Shown here: one piece after another, positions 44,301-52,175 of the stretch
Layout of the letters: every line of letters starts with the position of its first letter
Numbering within the stretch: the first letter of the stretch is position 1
Source: Mesoterricola silvestris
GTDB lineage: Bacteria > Acidobacteriota > Holophagae > Holophagales > Holophagaceae
Length of the DNA stretch: 64,000 bases
Reading direction: 5' to 3'
Assembly (NCBI RefSeq): GCF_030295405.1
Contig: NZ_AP027080.1
Span: forward strand, 682,001-746,000
Notes under the pieces: model-generated
Told to the model about the DNA's origin: nothing
Databases searched by the model: none
What the model saw: only the letters and a program-made list of their open reading frames with translations
Position numbers and translations under genes: made by a program

Positions 44301-45792
44301 TGGAGTAGCTGATAAGAAGATTCCTGATCTCATCCCCTAAATCGGGACTGGCAAAACGCTGGATGGCGGCGAAGTCCGTGAATGAGCGGCCGTGCGCAGG
44401 CTGCGAGAGAGTTTCGCAAACTTGTCTCAAGATTTGGCGTCTCATGTCGATTGGAAGGCTGCTTGGATCCCCGCCCTCAAGTAGGATTTCGGGGGCCAAC
44501 TGTGATACCCGAGAGAAAATGCCACTATCGAGGAGAGCAAGCCACGACAACACCGGCCTCATGGTGGGAACTACCACCTCGATTCCGTATTGGGATCGGA
44601 AAAAGAGTTCCTCGATCTTTATTCTTGAGGAATGGCTTTTGAGCAGCTCAGACAGCCATTCGGCGGTTAAATACTCCCTTACAGATCGGTGGTGGAACCT
44701 GACAGTCCCATATATGCCCTCGTCGAAGATTGGCCGACTGAGCAAAATCCCGCAGTCTCGATCATCCCAATCAGGGAGTATTTCACGGACGGGAATTCCT
44801 TTGGAATTGCTTGAGCCGTCGGGAACGCGAATGCAGGGTTCCTTGGTGAGGGTAGTCGCCGCCGCAATGAGCCTTGCACCTTGGCGTAGCCTATCCGGCG
44901 TAAAGGGACGCAGCTCAGCGCGATCCTGGTCGGGTTCCTCCAGTCGACGTTTAATGCTGTTTTGGATGAGCTCCAATCGCGAGCCGATGCGCCCCTTGTC
45001 CTTCCAGAAATCAATCAGCTCCGCCAAATCTTGTGGGCGAGCAGCCAAGTGCCAAGCATCCTTCCGCTCCATTTCCTGTCGGAAGGCCTTGATGTTGTCC
45101 ACCTTCCTTCCCAGCAAAAATGCTTCGATCTGGTTCGCTTCCAGGTCGTCGAAAGCCACCACCCGGAATGGTGCCATTGGCGTTTGATCGTTTTTTGGAT
45201 TTTCGACCGTGAGAAGTTCCTCCTCTTCCTCAGAATTTTCTTCGTCGACGCGGTTTTCCGCTGGCAAGAACGGAAATAAGAAACGGCATAGGTCGAGATC
45301 GGTTCTGGCCCGCCATGCCGATGTTCGGCCTGTTATCAGGATGTGGGCCCTGTGAAGGGCTGGAGAGAGCGAGATCCCGATTTTCTTGATCGCTCGCTCA
45401 AAGTCCTTTGGATCCCTTAGCCTGGCCTCGTCAACTGAATCGAGTAGCAACCACCCTTCCTCCCTGGAGGCCAGCCATGCGTTGAACTCCCTGTAATTGC
45501 CTTCCTCGAACGCGCTCTCCAAGTCCTGGCAAACATGCTCAATTCGAACGAAAAATGCAGACTTACCTTCACCTCGAAGGGTGCGGGCAATGTTCCGAAT
45601 TTCCATCGTCTTGCCGGTTCCCGCCTCCGACAGGAGAATGATTCGAAAATCTTTGGTCAACTCGGCCCAGCTAAGAGTGGAACGCTTCCCAAATCGCCGG
45701 ATCAAGGCCGAGTCGTCATCTGCGTCCTTGTCCAAGCTCAGTTCGTGAAAGGTCCGATGCACCTGGATGAAGTCATCAAGCGAATGGGGCAT
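41392..45792 (-). CDS. STAND (NACHT/AVAST-like) NTPase with C-terminal PD-(D/E)XK nuclease domain
   Basis: 1466 residues. N-terminal P-loop ATPase: Walker A SEAGTGKT (56-62), Walker B GWLLLDSVDEARL, sensor ILITGRTSAWR; then VRFHHRSVREYLTAEWL, the winged-helix-end motif of NACHT/AVAST proteins, and about 900 residues of helical repeats suited to target sensing. Near the C-terminus a restriction-endonuclease-like fold appears: Asp1327 in KRPDLRFHC and Glu1342-Leu-Lys1344 in PVELKIADKWPG. Model: target binding to the repeats activates the ATPase and lets the nuclease cut DNA. The nuclease at the C-terminus is the reverse of most Avs/bNACHT proteins, whose effector is N-terminal. AT-rich and single-gene. 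No exact family name assigned. Confidence 0.8.
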   Translation of the reverse strand: MPHSLDDFIQVHRTFHELSLDKDADDDSALIRRFGKRSTLSWAELTKDFRIILLSEAGTGKTMEIRNIARTLRGEGKSAFFVRIEHVCQDLESAFEEGNYREFNAWLASREEGWLLLDSVDEARLRDPKDFERAIKKIGISLSPALHRAHILITGRTSAWRARTDLDLCRFLFPFLPAENRVDEENSEEEEELLTVENPKNDQTPMAPFRVVAFDDLEANQIEAFLLGRKVDNIKAFRQEMERKDAWHLAARPQDLAELIDFWKDKGRIGSRLELIQNSIKRRLEEPDQDRAELRPFTPDRLRQGARLIAAATTLTKEPCIRVPDGSSNSKGIPVREILPDWDDRDCGILLSRPIFDEGIYGTVRFHHRSVREYLTAEWLSELLKSHSSRIKIEELFFRSQYGIEVVVPTMRPVLSWLALLDSGIFSRVSQLAPEILLEGGDPSSLPIDMRRQILRQVCETLSQPAHGRSFTDFAAIQRFASPDLGDEIRNLLISYSSNSEISWFLLRMIWHGEIKDASDLAKDFSLHSRENHSRLAAIRALALVGSASDNEELRKAILHEDTSTGLNRDLLTELIYGLPTDEIAVDWLLESIKRASYKEPYSVDRLGDAICEWISNVPTNLLPQLATGFNALLDTPPFVERGYCEISNKFIWLTRASAIIALRLIQEKDTFSLELPVLSILRKLPIAEECFEHTLGDIKDDIKKIAPEWQELNFALFWRDVEETRASKDTKKGERLTESWQVGMYGHFWDFSGKDFDRILDGISKKPQLDDRLISLSMAFSIYIKNQRPTPWRIQLRRRTKPYPELSAALDGFLHPPNTAEIQRWRKRERQWKARSKHQAEQREENKRQWKLHLLQNVEQLRDSGRPAEITNHQHYLHEQMRAKSASHTEWTTANWRSLIPDFGEAVATAFRDGAVRFWRGFLPKLRSEGAPPNSIPFAVIFGLTGLYIEANEIKDWPITLSKEDARLAARYALYQLNGFPAWLPDLYRHFTKEVLELIMTEVKFELRDENLESKSTYVLYDTSWSGQWMWDDLAELLFIRIQKPLKNTTYLRQIITIISGSKVDDQRVAGLAGRKARATKNITAGPLWYAFWVGSDPDVAIPALEARLAELRGDKSKTLFAMRFITALLGGRGETRIARQGYRAVAHLKRLFLLIHAHVKEVDDIDRVGKGVYTPELRDDAQDARNTLLSLIRETSGKEAYLALLEISRLHPTDSARPWMAFHAKEKAAQDADTQPWTPGQVVEFHTQQERSPRNHRDLWRLAVQRFLDFKHEQEDGDTSTAAILIKADQEVLVRNFICNWLDDHSGGRYLVNQEEELADAKRPDLRFHCNSFEGPVPVELKIADKWPGPSLFERLEVQLCGDYLRGKGSSRGIFVLVYRGAKTGWDLPNGTTVSAFSSLVDALRQHWVAISSQFKDIDEIAVLGIDLTKRHAKANEERARKQNPSSVKRKKSTSPSVSTPDQL

Positions 45793-45860
45793 TTCTCACC
45801 TGGTGAGAAGCTGAAACGTTGAATATCACTTGGAAGGACGACACAAGACGGTCGCATGCC

Positions 45861-45874
45861 CTGTTGTCCGACAT
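45861..45874. promoter_or_regulatory. Palindrome CTGTTGTCCGACAT upstream of STAND gene
   Basis: 69 bp before the STAND start. Differs at one base from the perfect palindrome at 53565-53578 upstream of gmtY (TGTTG-TC-CAACA). Candidate shared operator within the island. Confidence 0.4.
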
Positions 45875-46021
45875 CTTGCTGGTTCTTGAAATAATTATTC
45901 TAGCAAGGTCCCAGCGAGATCCCAGCCACTTCGTCAGATTGGCTCAAGCTACCGTATGCCCAAGTTGTCTCTCAGGAGGCTGGCTCTATGGGAGGCCGCG
46001 CTAGCCGCCGGAGAACTTGGA

Positions 46022-48112
46022 TCACCATGGCCCTACCACCATCCCGGTGCGCCGCCGATTCGGGGCCGGGGTGGCTGTCACGGCGGTCTCCAGGGCGTCC
46101 GGGTCCCCCAATAGCACCACTTGCTCCTGGGCCCGCGTCAGAGCTGTATAGACCAGGGTTCGATCAAGGAGGCGGCTGGGGAAGACGGGGATGATGACCT
46201 GCCGGAACTGGCTGCCCTGGGCCTTGTGGACCGAGATGGCGTAGGCGAGGTCGACGGCCTCGCGCCGGTCCTCACGGAAGGCAATGGGATGATCGTGGCC
46301 GTCCCATCGGACCCGGACACCATCGGGCAGAACCTCGTCCACGGTGCCCAAGGTTCCGTTAAACAGCATGGCCTCGTAATCGTTCTCAAGGTGGATCACC
46401 GGATCTCCCTGGGCCAACCCAGCCCAAACTGGCTTACCGGTGGACCGCAGGGCGTGGAGGGCTGCGTTAACAGCAGCGGTTCCAGCGGGCCCCCGCTTGA
46501 TAGGGGAAAGGATCCGAGCTTCACCCCCCATGGCTTCCTGGGCCTCGATGACAAGGGCCTGGGCGTCTTTCAGGCGGCATGGCAGAAACGACACCCCGGG
46601 GATGGCCCCGGCGAAGGCCGGAAGGTGCGGAAGTGTCCCCTCCCTGACCATCCGGGACACAGAGGGGATCCCGGTGGTCTCCGCCTGCCGGTGGATCCGG
46701 GTCAGTTCCACCTTGGGGACCATGGGATTGGTGGCCAAGGCCCCGAATACCAGCCCAAACCCAATGGGGGGAAGTTGGTAGGGGTCGCCCACCAGCAGCA
46801 CCCGGGTTTCGGCGGGCAGCCGCCGCAGGAGGGTGTAGGCCAGGGAAAGGTCAAGCATGGATGCCTCGTCAACGACGATCAGGTCGCCGCCCCCGAGGGT
46901 CATTTGCTGGCGCTCCAGTGCCCCCAGGAAGCCCGCCAGGGTCCGGGCGGGGCATCCGGACTCCCGGAGCCGTTCGGCTGCCCTACCTGCCAAGGCGACC
47001 CCCAGGATGGAACCCCCGGTGGCCTCCTGGACATGCCGGACAGCCTTCAAGAGGGTGGTCTTGCCGGTGCCAGCGCCGCCCATCACCAAGGCGAATCGCT
47101 GGGTCGCGGCCAGCCAAATGGCGTGACGCTGCTCATCCACCAGGGGCAGGCCTTCCCTGGCCTCAAATTCTGCCACCAGGTCAGCGACCTGGCCGTCTCC
47201 GGGCCGGGACCAGAACAGGTTCTCGGACGGGGCGAACTCGGCCTCCACACGTTCCCGGATCCGGTCCCGGACAAAAGATTCCATCACCCAGGGCCCAAAT
47301 GGTTGCCAGAACCCATCCGCCAGCCTGACCACGGCGCAGTCCGCCTCGGCCTGTGCAAGCGCCTCCCGGCTGTCTTCTGGCGAGCACCTAAGGAGCTCCC
47401 TGACGCCCGCAATGAGGTCAGTCTCCGTGATGGTGGTGTGCTTATTGGCCAGGGCTCGGTAGCAGGTGGCCTCGACGGCGGCGATCCGGCGCTCCGGGCA
47501 GTCCGTGTCGACCCCTGCGTCCAGGGCCGCCGCGTCCACCCGGGTCCATGGCGCGACCGCTAACATGCGGTAGGGGTTCTCCGCCAACTTGTCGGCGGTG
47601 TCCGCCCCCCAAAGGCGCAGAGCCTTGGCAGCCAGGGCCACGGGGAAGTGGTAGCCTTCCAGCCAACGGATCGCCTTGGCCTCCTCTAGGGACTCCCTCC
47701 ATGCGTCCACCAGCGAGGCCGCGAGGTCGGGTCCTAGGACCGAGGATAGGCGGGGCGTGTCCCCAGCGTCCAGGAGGTCGTGGAGCCCCTCCCCAAAGGC
47801 GTCCCAGAGGCGGCGAGCGCGGGCTTCGCCGATCCCCTGGAAGGCCCGGTTTCCCGCAAGGAACCGTTGGAGCAATACCCCTTTGGGGCAGACCGGCACG
47901 GCCCGCTGGGCCTGGACCTGGGGGCCGAACCTGGGGTGGGTCCGGAGAGGACCGACCACTTCCCAACGCTCCCCGATGGCCGGGGGCCGGTGGATCACGG
48001 CGGCATCGGCCACGACCCGGTGGAGTGTCCCGGCCTCGTCCTGGCCGGTGAAGACGGCTCCACCGCTGGCCCCGGGCCAGACCTTGCAGACCGTTAGTGC
48101 GAGGTCCGTCAC
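46022..48112 (-). CDS. RecD2-like superfamily 1B DNA helicase
   Basis: 696 residues. An N-terminal OB/HhH-like region (FQGIGEARARRLWDAFGEGL), P-loop MGGAGTGKTTLL, motif II VVDEASMLDLSLAYTLL, VLLVGDPYQLPPIGFG, and C-terminal UvrD_C_2 signature AYAISVHKAQGSQFRQVIIP with YTALTRAQEQVVLLG. This is the RecD2/TraA type 5'-3' helicase. Its ATG overlaps the TGA of the upstream small gene (ATGA), placing it as the fifth gene of the recombination operon, so it may assist excision or transfer and not defence. Confidence 0.85.
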   Translation of the reverse strand: MTDLALTVCKVWPGASGGAVFTGQDEAGTLHRVVADAAVIHRPPAIGERWEVVGPLRTHPRFGPQVQAQRAVPVCPKGVLLQRFLAGNRAFQGIGEARARRLWDAFGEGLHDLLDAGDTPRLSSVLGPDLAASLVDAWRESLEEAKAIRWLEGYHFPVALAAKALRLWGADTADKLAENPYRMLAVAPWTRVDAAALDAGVDTDCPERRIAAVEATCYRALANKHTTITETDLIAGVRELLRCSPEDSREALAQAEADCAVVRLADGFWQPFGPWVMESFVRDRIRERVEAEFAPSENLFWSRPGDGQVADLVAEFEAREGLPLVDEQRHAIWLAATQRFALVMGGAGTGKTTLLKAVRHVQEATGGSILGVALAGRAAERLRESGCPARTLAGFLGALERQQMTLGGGDLIVVDEASMLDLSLAYTLLRRLPAETRVLLVGDPYQLPPIGFGLVFGALATNPMVPKVELTRIHRQAETTGIPSVSRMVREGTLPHLPAFAGAIPGVSFLPCRLKDAQALVIEAQEAMGGEARILSPIKRGPAGTAAVNAALHALRSTGKPVWAGLAQGDPVIHLENDYEAMLFNGTLGTVDEVLPDGVRVRWDGHDHPIAFREDRREAVDLAYAISVHKAQGSQFRQVIIPVFPSRLLDRTLVYTALTRAQEQVVLLGDPDALETAVTATPAPNRRRTGMVVGPW

Positions 48113-48519
48113 GGGATCACCCGCTGCCCTGTGGCAACCATGTGGGCCTCGATATGGCCGTACTGTGCCAGCCTCGCCCGCAGCCCGTGGACCTCCGCCG
48201 TCAGGGACGCCACCTGGGTCTCAAGGGTCTGGATTCGCTGGTCCTTGCCGTCGTCCTTGGCCAAGGGCATGTCCCGGGCTTCGATCCCGGCCAAACCCAT
48301 CTCCTGCGCCGCCGCCTCCAGCATGGCGCGGCAGTGGGGATTCTTGTAGAGGGACTGCCGGTCGACGCATGCCGCCAGGGCGATGGCGGAGGCTGAAATT
48401 TTGCCATTTCTGCCGGGGAGGCCCTTTCCCTCTGCCTTGAGCCTTTGAATGTAGGTCTCCAGGGCGGCTTGGGACTCCTGGCCAACCTTCTGGCTGCTCT
48501 TGGGGAGCTGGGCATTCAT
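48109..48519 (-). CDS. Small coiled-coil protein of the GMT operon
   Basis: 136 residues. N-terminal region (ALETYIQRLKAEGKGLPGRN, then GKISASAIALAACVDRQSLYKN) looks like a small HTH-type DNA-binding unit; C-terminal half is a coiled coil (RIQTLETQVASLTAEVHGLRA). This layout is reminiscent of the TnpC/DUF6262 accessory proteins of Tn554-type elements. It sits 3 nt after gmtX and overlaps recD-like by 4 nt. Probably an accessory factor for the recombinases; direct homology is not proven by eye. Confidence 0.55.
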   Translation of the reverse strand: MNAQLPKSSQKVGQESQAALETYIQRLKAEGKGLPGRNGKISASAIALAACVDRQSLYKNPHCRAMLEAAAQEMGLAGIEARDMPLAKDDGKDQRIQTLETQVASLTAEVHGLRARLAQYGHIEAHMVATGQRVIP

Positions 48520-48522
48520 GGG

Positions 48523-49182
48523 CTATTTCCCGAGGATCTTGCGGATCGCAGTGGCGTATCCGAACTGGTAAATGACCCGCTTTCCTTTCCGGATTTCCCC
48601 CCGCTCGCCTTCGGTCCACCCTTCATTGCCAAGGAACTCGGGAGAAATGGCCGCCTTCAGGGCATCCCGCTCCGGTTCGGTAAGCTGGGCAGCCATTTCC
48701 AATATGGCGATTGGTGTGCCTTTGGGGGTCGGTACAACTGTGGCTCCTATTGGACGCATGTCCACCGTCTCAACCCTGGTGGCCTTTAAGTGGTTAACCT
48801 GAGCCTTCAGGTTGTCTCTTTCCGCGATGATGGCCTGCATGATGGACCGGATCGCAGGGTCCTCGATCCGCATCAGGTAGCCATGGCTTGCCAAAGCCTT
48901 CGGGGGCGGGGCCACTGGTGGTCCCACGTATGCTCCCCAGGCCAGGATCAAGTCTTTATAGTCCCGGGAGGTGACGTTATAGAGGATCCGGCCTTTGAAG
49001 ATCCCCTGCTGCTCGCAGAGACGGCCAATAGTGGCCAGAGAGAAATCCCTGGAACCGGTCTCGTGCTGCTTTCGGCAGATTTCGTGGATCCGGTTCAGGG
49101 TTCGCTGGACCTGTGCGCGAGGCCCTTTGGCGAGCAGGGCAGCCAGGACGTCCTCAGGATGAATGTCGGTCGTGAAGGGCAT
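48523..49182 (-). CDS. gmtX: GmtX (gamma-mobile-trio protein)
   Basis: 219 residues. The N-terminal half has RDFSLATIGRLCEQQGIFKG then NVTSRDYKDLILAW, the characteristic GmtX stretch (small HTH-like unit); the middle contains a short coiled coil (IIAERDNLKAQVNHLKA) and the C-terminus a helix-rich region ending RKGKRVIYQFGYATAIRKIL. It overlaps the end of gmtZ by 29 nt, matching the usual gmtY-gmtZ-gmtX order. Function within the trio is unresolved; a DNA-binding accessory role is likely. Confidence 0.72.
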   Translation of the reverse strand: MPFTTDIHPEDVLAALLAKGPRAQVQRTLNRIHEICRKQHETGSRDFSLATIGRLCEQQGIFKGRILYNVTSRDYKDLILAWGAYVGPPVAPPPKALASHGYLMRIEDPAIRSIMQAIIAERDNLKAQVNHLKATRVETVDMRPIGATVVPTPKGTPIAILEMAAQLTEPERDALKAAISPEFLGNEGWTEGERGEIRKGKRVIYQFGYATAIRKILGK

Positions 49183-52165
49183 TCTTTGCTCCGTTTCCGT
49201 GTGGATGGACCAGTTTTACGGGTTCGGGGGATCCGGCCAGGATTTCCGTCAGGTCTGCGCCCAGGCGCTCTCCGAGACGTTCCCCGGCATCCATCAGGGC
49301 GATGACTTCTCGTTTGCCGATTTCGGGCTTGGCAGGGTTCATGACCTTTGCAAGCTGACGCATAACGGCGTTGCCGATGACCAACTGCTCTCTTTCCGAA
49401 AAGCGCAAGAACATCGGTGGCAGTCCCTCATGGGCGAATGCCGCGTCGAGGAGTTGGCTGCGCCTCAGGATCGCCTTCCCTGTCTCAAGGTCAGGATAGA
49501 GTTCAAGATCTTCGCAAACCCCAGAAAGCTGTAGTAGTTCAGAGTCCGTTTCTTCAAACCGCGCCTGTACATCCATGGAGGAACCGACGGAGATCAGCTT
49601 CATTCCTTCGGAGGGCTCCTTCAGTGCATCCAGGCACCGCTCGATCAGCTTCCAGCAGGCCACGAGCGACTCCGCGAGTTCGTTCCAGCGCCCGATGGCA
49701 GTTTCGCGGAGGCGCTCGGCACGATTGAGTTCATTCATCCTATCGAAAGGCACTCCTGCGGTGGCGGCATCAAACCTCGCCGCCTCAAGCGCTTCGTGGG
49801 CCTGTTCGTTTCGAACAGCCTCGGCCACGGCTTCGTCCACCTGGTAGGACAAGTTGTTGAACCTGGCCGCCAGCGCTGGAAGGTAATGGGGCATGGTCAC
49901 AAACCACCGACAACGGACGCAGTTTCTCGGGCCACCGGGGACGGGGCCATAGCGGTGGTGGGAAGGGTCCGTAATCGCACCGCCGTTGAAACACCCGCCG
50001 ATCCGTTTATTTTCCTCGAGTTCACTGACGTTCCCGCCGACGAGGCACATTCCGATCCCCATTTCCATCCATCCAGCCGGGTTTCGGTCGGCGGGATTCT
50101 CGGGGATCGTCGCTGCGAGGCCGGTGGGGCTATTACAGATGGCCGTTTCCAGCATCCGGGAATATTTTGTGTCCCGAAGGAAAGCGAGGATGCTTTGTCC
50201 CTGGTTGGCCTCCAGACGGGCAACCCCGTCTGCAAGGGCATCTTCAATCCTCGTCGCCCCCGGTTTGGTGTAGTAGAGGGTCATGAGGAGACGGGCATGG
50301 CCAACCGCCTTCGCAAGGATGTGGAAGGGAACTTGGCCGTCCAGAGCCAGAGCGGTGACCATGGAAACCCGCAAACTGTGGAGGGGGAAATTGGTCGCGA
50401 TGGTGCGTTTGGTCGCGCTTCCAGGCAAAACGAGCCGGATTTTGGAACCATCCGAATGGGTCACCCGCTCAGCCGCAAGGTCCTCTTCCAGTTTGCCGAG
50501 GAGCATGTACCAGGGGTTTCCGAGCATACCGTCCGTCAACGGATTTTTCCGTTCGCTTTTCTTCTGCGCCTCGGCGTGCCTGAAAAGGAAGCATGCATCC
50601 GGATAGGCTGCCAACTGGATAGCAGACTTAACGCCGACATGGCGGTGGTCCAAGTCCGACCACCTTGTCGGGGCCTTTATTGGATTGTATTTGGACTGCC
50701 AATTCCGGAGCTTTTCAAGCCAATAATAAACATCTCGGTGAACTGGTCCGGGTGTTTGCGGCCATGGAACCGTGAAGCCAAGGTGGGGCCCAGACTTGGC
50801 GATGTCGGCAGTCTTGTTGGTATTGATATAAAGCTCCGTGGAGAATGTTCCGTCCTGAGCCTTCCTCCGCCGCAGTACGCCCTGCTGCCTGGGCATCCCT
50901 TCTGTCCCTTGGGCCAGGGGGCCGGAGTTCAAAACCCACTGCCCGCCGTCGAGTTTCCAGGTATCCGCTTCACCGCTGTCCAGGACTCGGACTTGGAAGG
51001 TCCTGAGGGGCACGAGAAGCTTCACAAGAAGCGCCACCCATCTCACGGGGGACCACATTTCCAGCACGTCGCCGCCGGAATAATCCGCCCTCTTCCTAAC
51101 CCGAACGACGCAATCCGGGTCATTCCGGTCTATCTGGTCCTCGGTGACCGGGAGCCAGCCCGCGGGAATCGCGCCCCCTTTCCCTTCGCTAGGCCCGGAG
51201 GCCGTTTGAGCCCAAGTCCAGTCGGAGAAATTGGGGCCGCTGGCCAAGATGGTCCGGAGTTTCTCGATGTATCCAAACGGCAAGGGGCTGTGAACGCTTT
51301 CGTCCAGTTTCGGAACCAGACTGTAGGATTTGTAGGCGACAGGGTTTCGGTAGATATCGGGAACCGCCACCCGGCCATGGTCATTCTCCACAGTCAGTTT
51401 CTCCGTCATCACCCATCCCAGGAAATCGTGAAGGGAGTTGTTCTGCCTGATCCCGTCGGTGGATTGGCCGTAGATGGTTCCGAACACATCTGGCAAAAGA
51501 GTGGTCTTCAGGAAGAAGGTAGGGATGTCCATGAGCAGCCCTTGTCGGGCCAAATATTTCTCTAGGAAAGTGCCAACCGCATCCACTTTCAGCCTGACGC
51601 CCCGATGGGCGGTCCCCATCCATCTCGCGGCCAGCAACCGCCACTCCTCAACCTGGGGGTAATTCCATGTGATCCAACTAAACTTCGTGTCGGCGTGCCG
51701 GGGCTTATAGATCCTGGTACGTGGGGCACCGTGTTCAAAGGTATTGCTGTTCCGATATTTGACCGGGTTCCGATAGGCAGGGTCTACCTCGACCCGCCCG
51801 CTCTTGCCATGGGTCGAGCAGAGATCGCGCAGGACGAACTCTATGAAGGCGTGCATCCGGTTGTTCCAGATGGCCCCCGCATGGGATTTCGGGCAGACGG
51901 TCTCGAAGAAGTCTGGAATCTCTGAGGTTGTCAGGAGAAATTTCTTTGGGTCCAGGGGGAGACGCTGCTGGAGGATGAACTTGTCCAGGAACATCGAAAG
52001 CGCCTGGAGGTTGAACTTATGGCTCGTTCGGTCCTTGTCGCTGTCTATCCATTTCGCGGCCAGGCCCCGCCAAGCTTCCAGTTCCGGGTACTGCCTGCTG
52101 GCCCATTTCAGTTCCAGATCCAAAGTGCGCCAAGTCTTCTTCGCTTTTCCTCGCGTTACGGCCAT
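49154..52165 (-). CDS. gmtZ: GmtZ (VPA1269-type large integrase)
   Basis: 1003 residues. Matches the large GmtZ/VPA1269 family: N-terminal duplicated core-binding-like regions (KWASRQYPELEAWRGLAAKW and TWNYPQVEEWRLLAARWMGT), a central VPLRTFQVRVLDSGEADTW segment, and a tyrosine-recombinase catalytic block LHSLRVSM (His596, Arg599), VGHARLL (His623) and TLYYTKPG (Tyr631/632). The region after residue 720 has Cys-containing segments (MCLVGG, GGCFNGG, CVRCRWF) that may bind metal. Ten nt after gmtY. The complete catalytic set argues that it is active. Confidence 0.85.
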   Translation of the reverse strand: MAVTRGKAKKTWRTLDLELKWASRQYPELEAWRGLAAKWIDSDKDRTSHKFNLQALSMFLDKFILQQRLPLDPKKFLLTTSEIPDFFETVCPKSHAGAIWNNRMHAFIEFVLRDLCSTHGKSGRVEVDPAYRNPVKYRNSNTFEHGAPRTRIYKPRHADTKFSWITWNYPQVEEWRLLAARWMGTAHRGVRLKVDAVGTFLEKYLARQGLLMDIPTFFLKTTLLPDVFGTIYGQSTDGIRQNNSLHDFLGWVMTEKLTVENDHGRVAVPDIYRNPVAYKSYSLVPKLDESVHSPLPFGYIEKLRTILASGPNFSDWTWAQTASGPSEGKGGAIPAGWLPVTEDQIDRNDPDCVVRVRKRADYSGGDVLEMWSPVRWVALLVKLLVPLRTFQVRVLDSGEADTWKLDGGQWVLNSGPLAQGTEGMPRQQGVLRRRKAQDGTFSTELYINTNKTADIAKSGPHLGFTVPWPQTPGPVHRDVYYWLEKLRNWQSKYNPIKAPTRWSDLDHRHVGVKSAIQLAAYPDACFLFRHAEAQKKSERKNPLTDGMLGNPWYMLLGKLEEDLAAERVTHSDGSKIRLVLPGSATKRTIATNFPLHSLRVSMVTALALDGQVPFHILAKAVGHARLLMTLYYTKPGATRIEDALADGVARLEANQGQSILAFLRDTKYSRMLETAICNSPTGLAATIPENPADRNPAGWMEMGIGMCLVGGNVSELEENKRIGGCFNGGAITDPSHHRYGPVPGGPRNCVRCRWFVTMPHYLPALAARFNNLSYQVDEAVAEAVRNEQAHEALEAARFDAATAGVPFDRMNELNRAERLRETAIGRWNELAESLVACWKLIERCLDALKEPSEGMKLISVGSSMDVQARFEETDSELLQLSGVCEDLELYPDLETGKAILRRSQLLDAAFAHEGLPPMFLRFSEREQLVIGNAVMRQLAKVMNPAKPEIGKREVIALMDAGERLGERLGADLTEILAGSPEPVKLVHPHGNGAKNALHDRHSS

Positions 52166-52175
52166 CGCCCGTCCT

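Noticed and set aside
38047..45792. A two-gene Gabija or four-gene BREX/DISARM system
   Set aside because: No GajA-type ATPase-nuclease, no BrxC/PglZ or DrmA/B signatures. The two large cargo genes do not match subunits of these systems.
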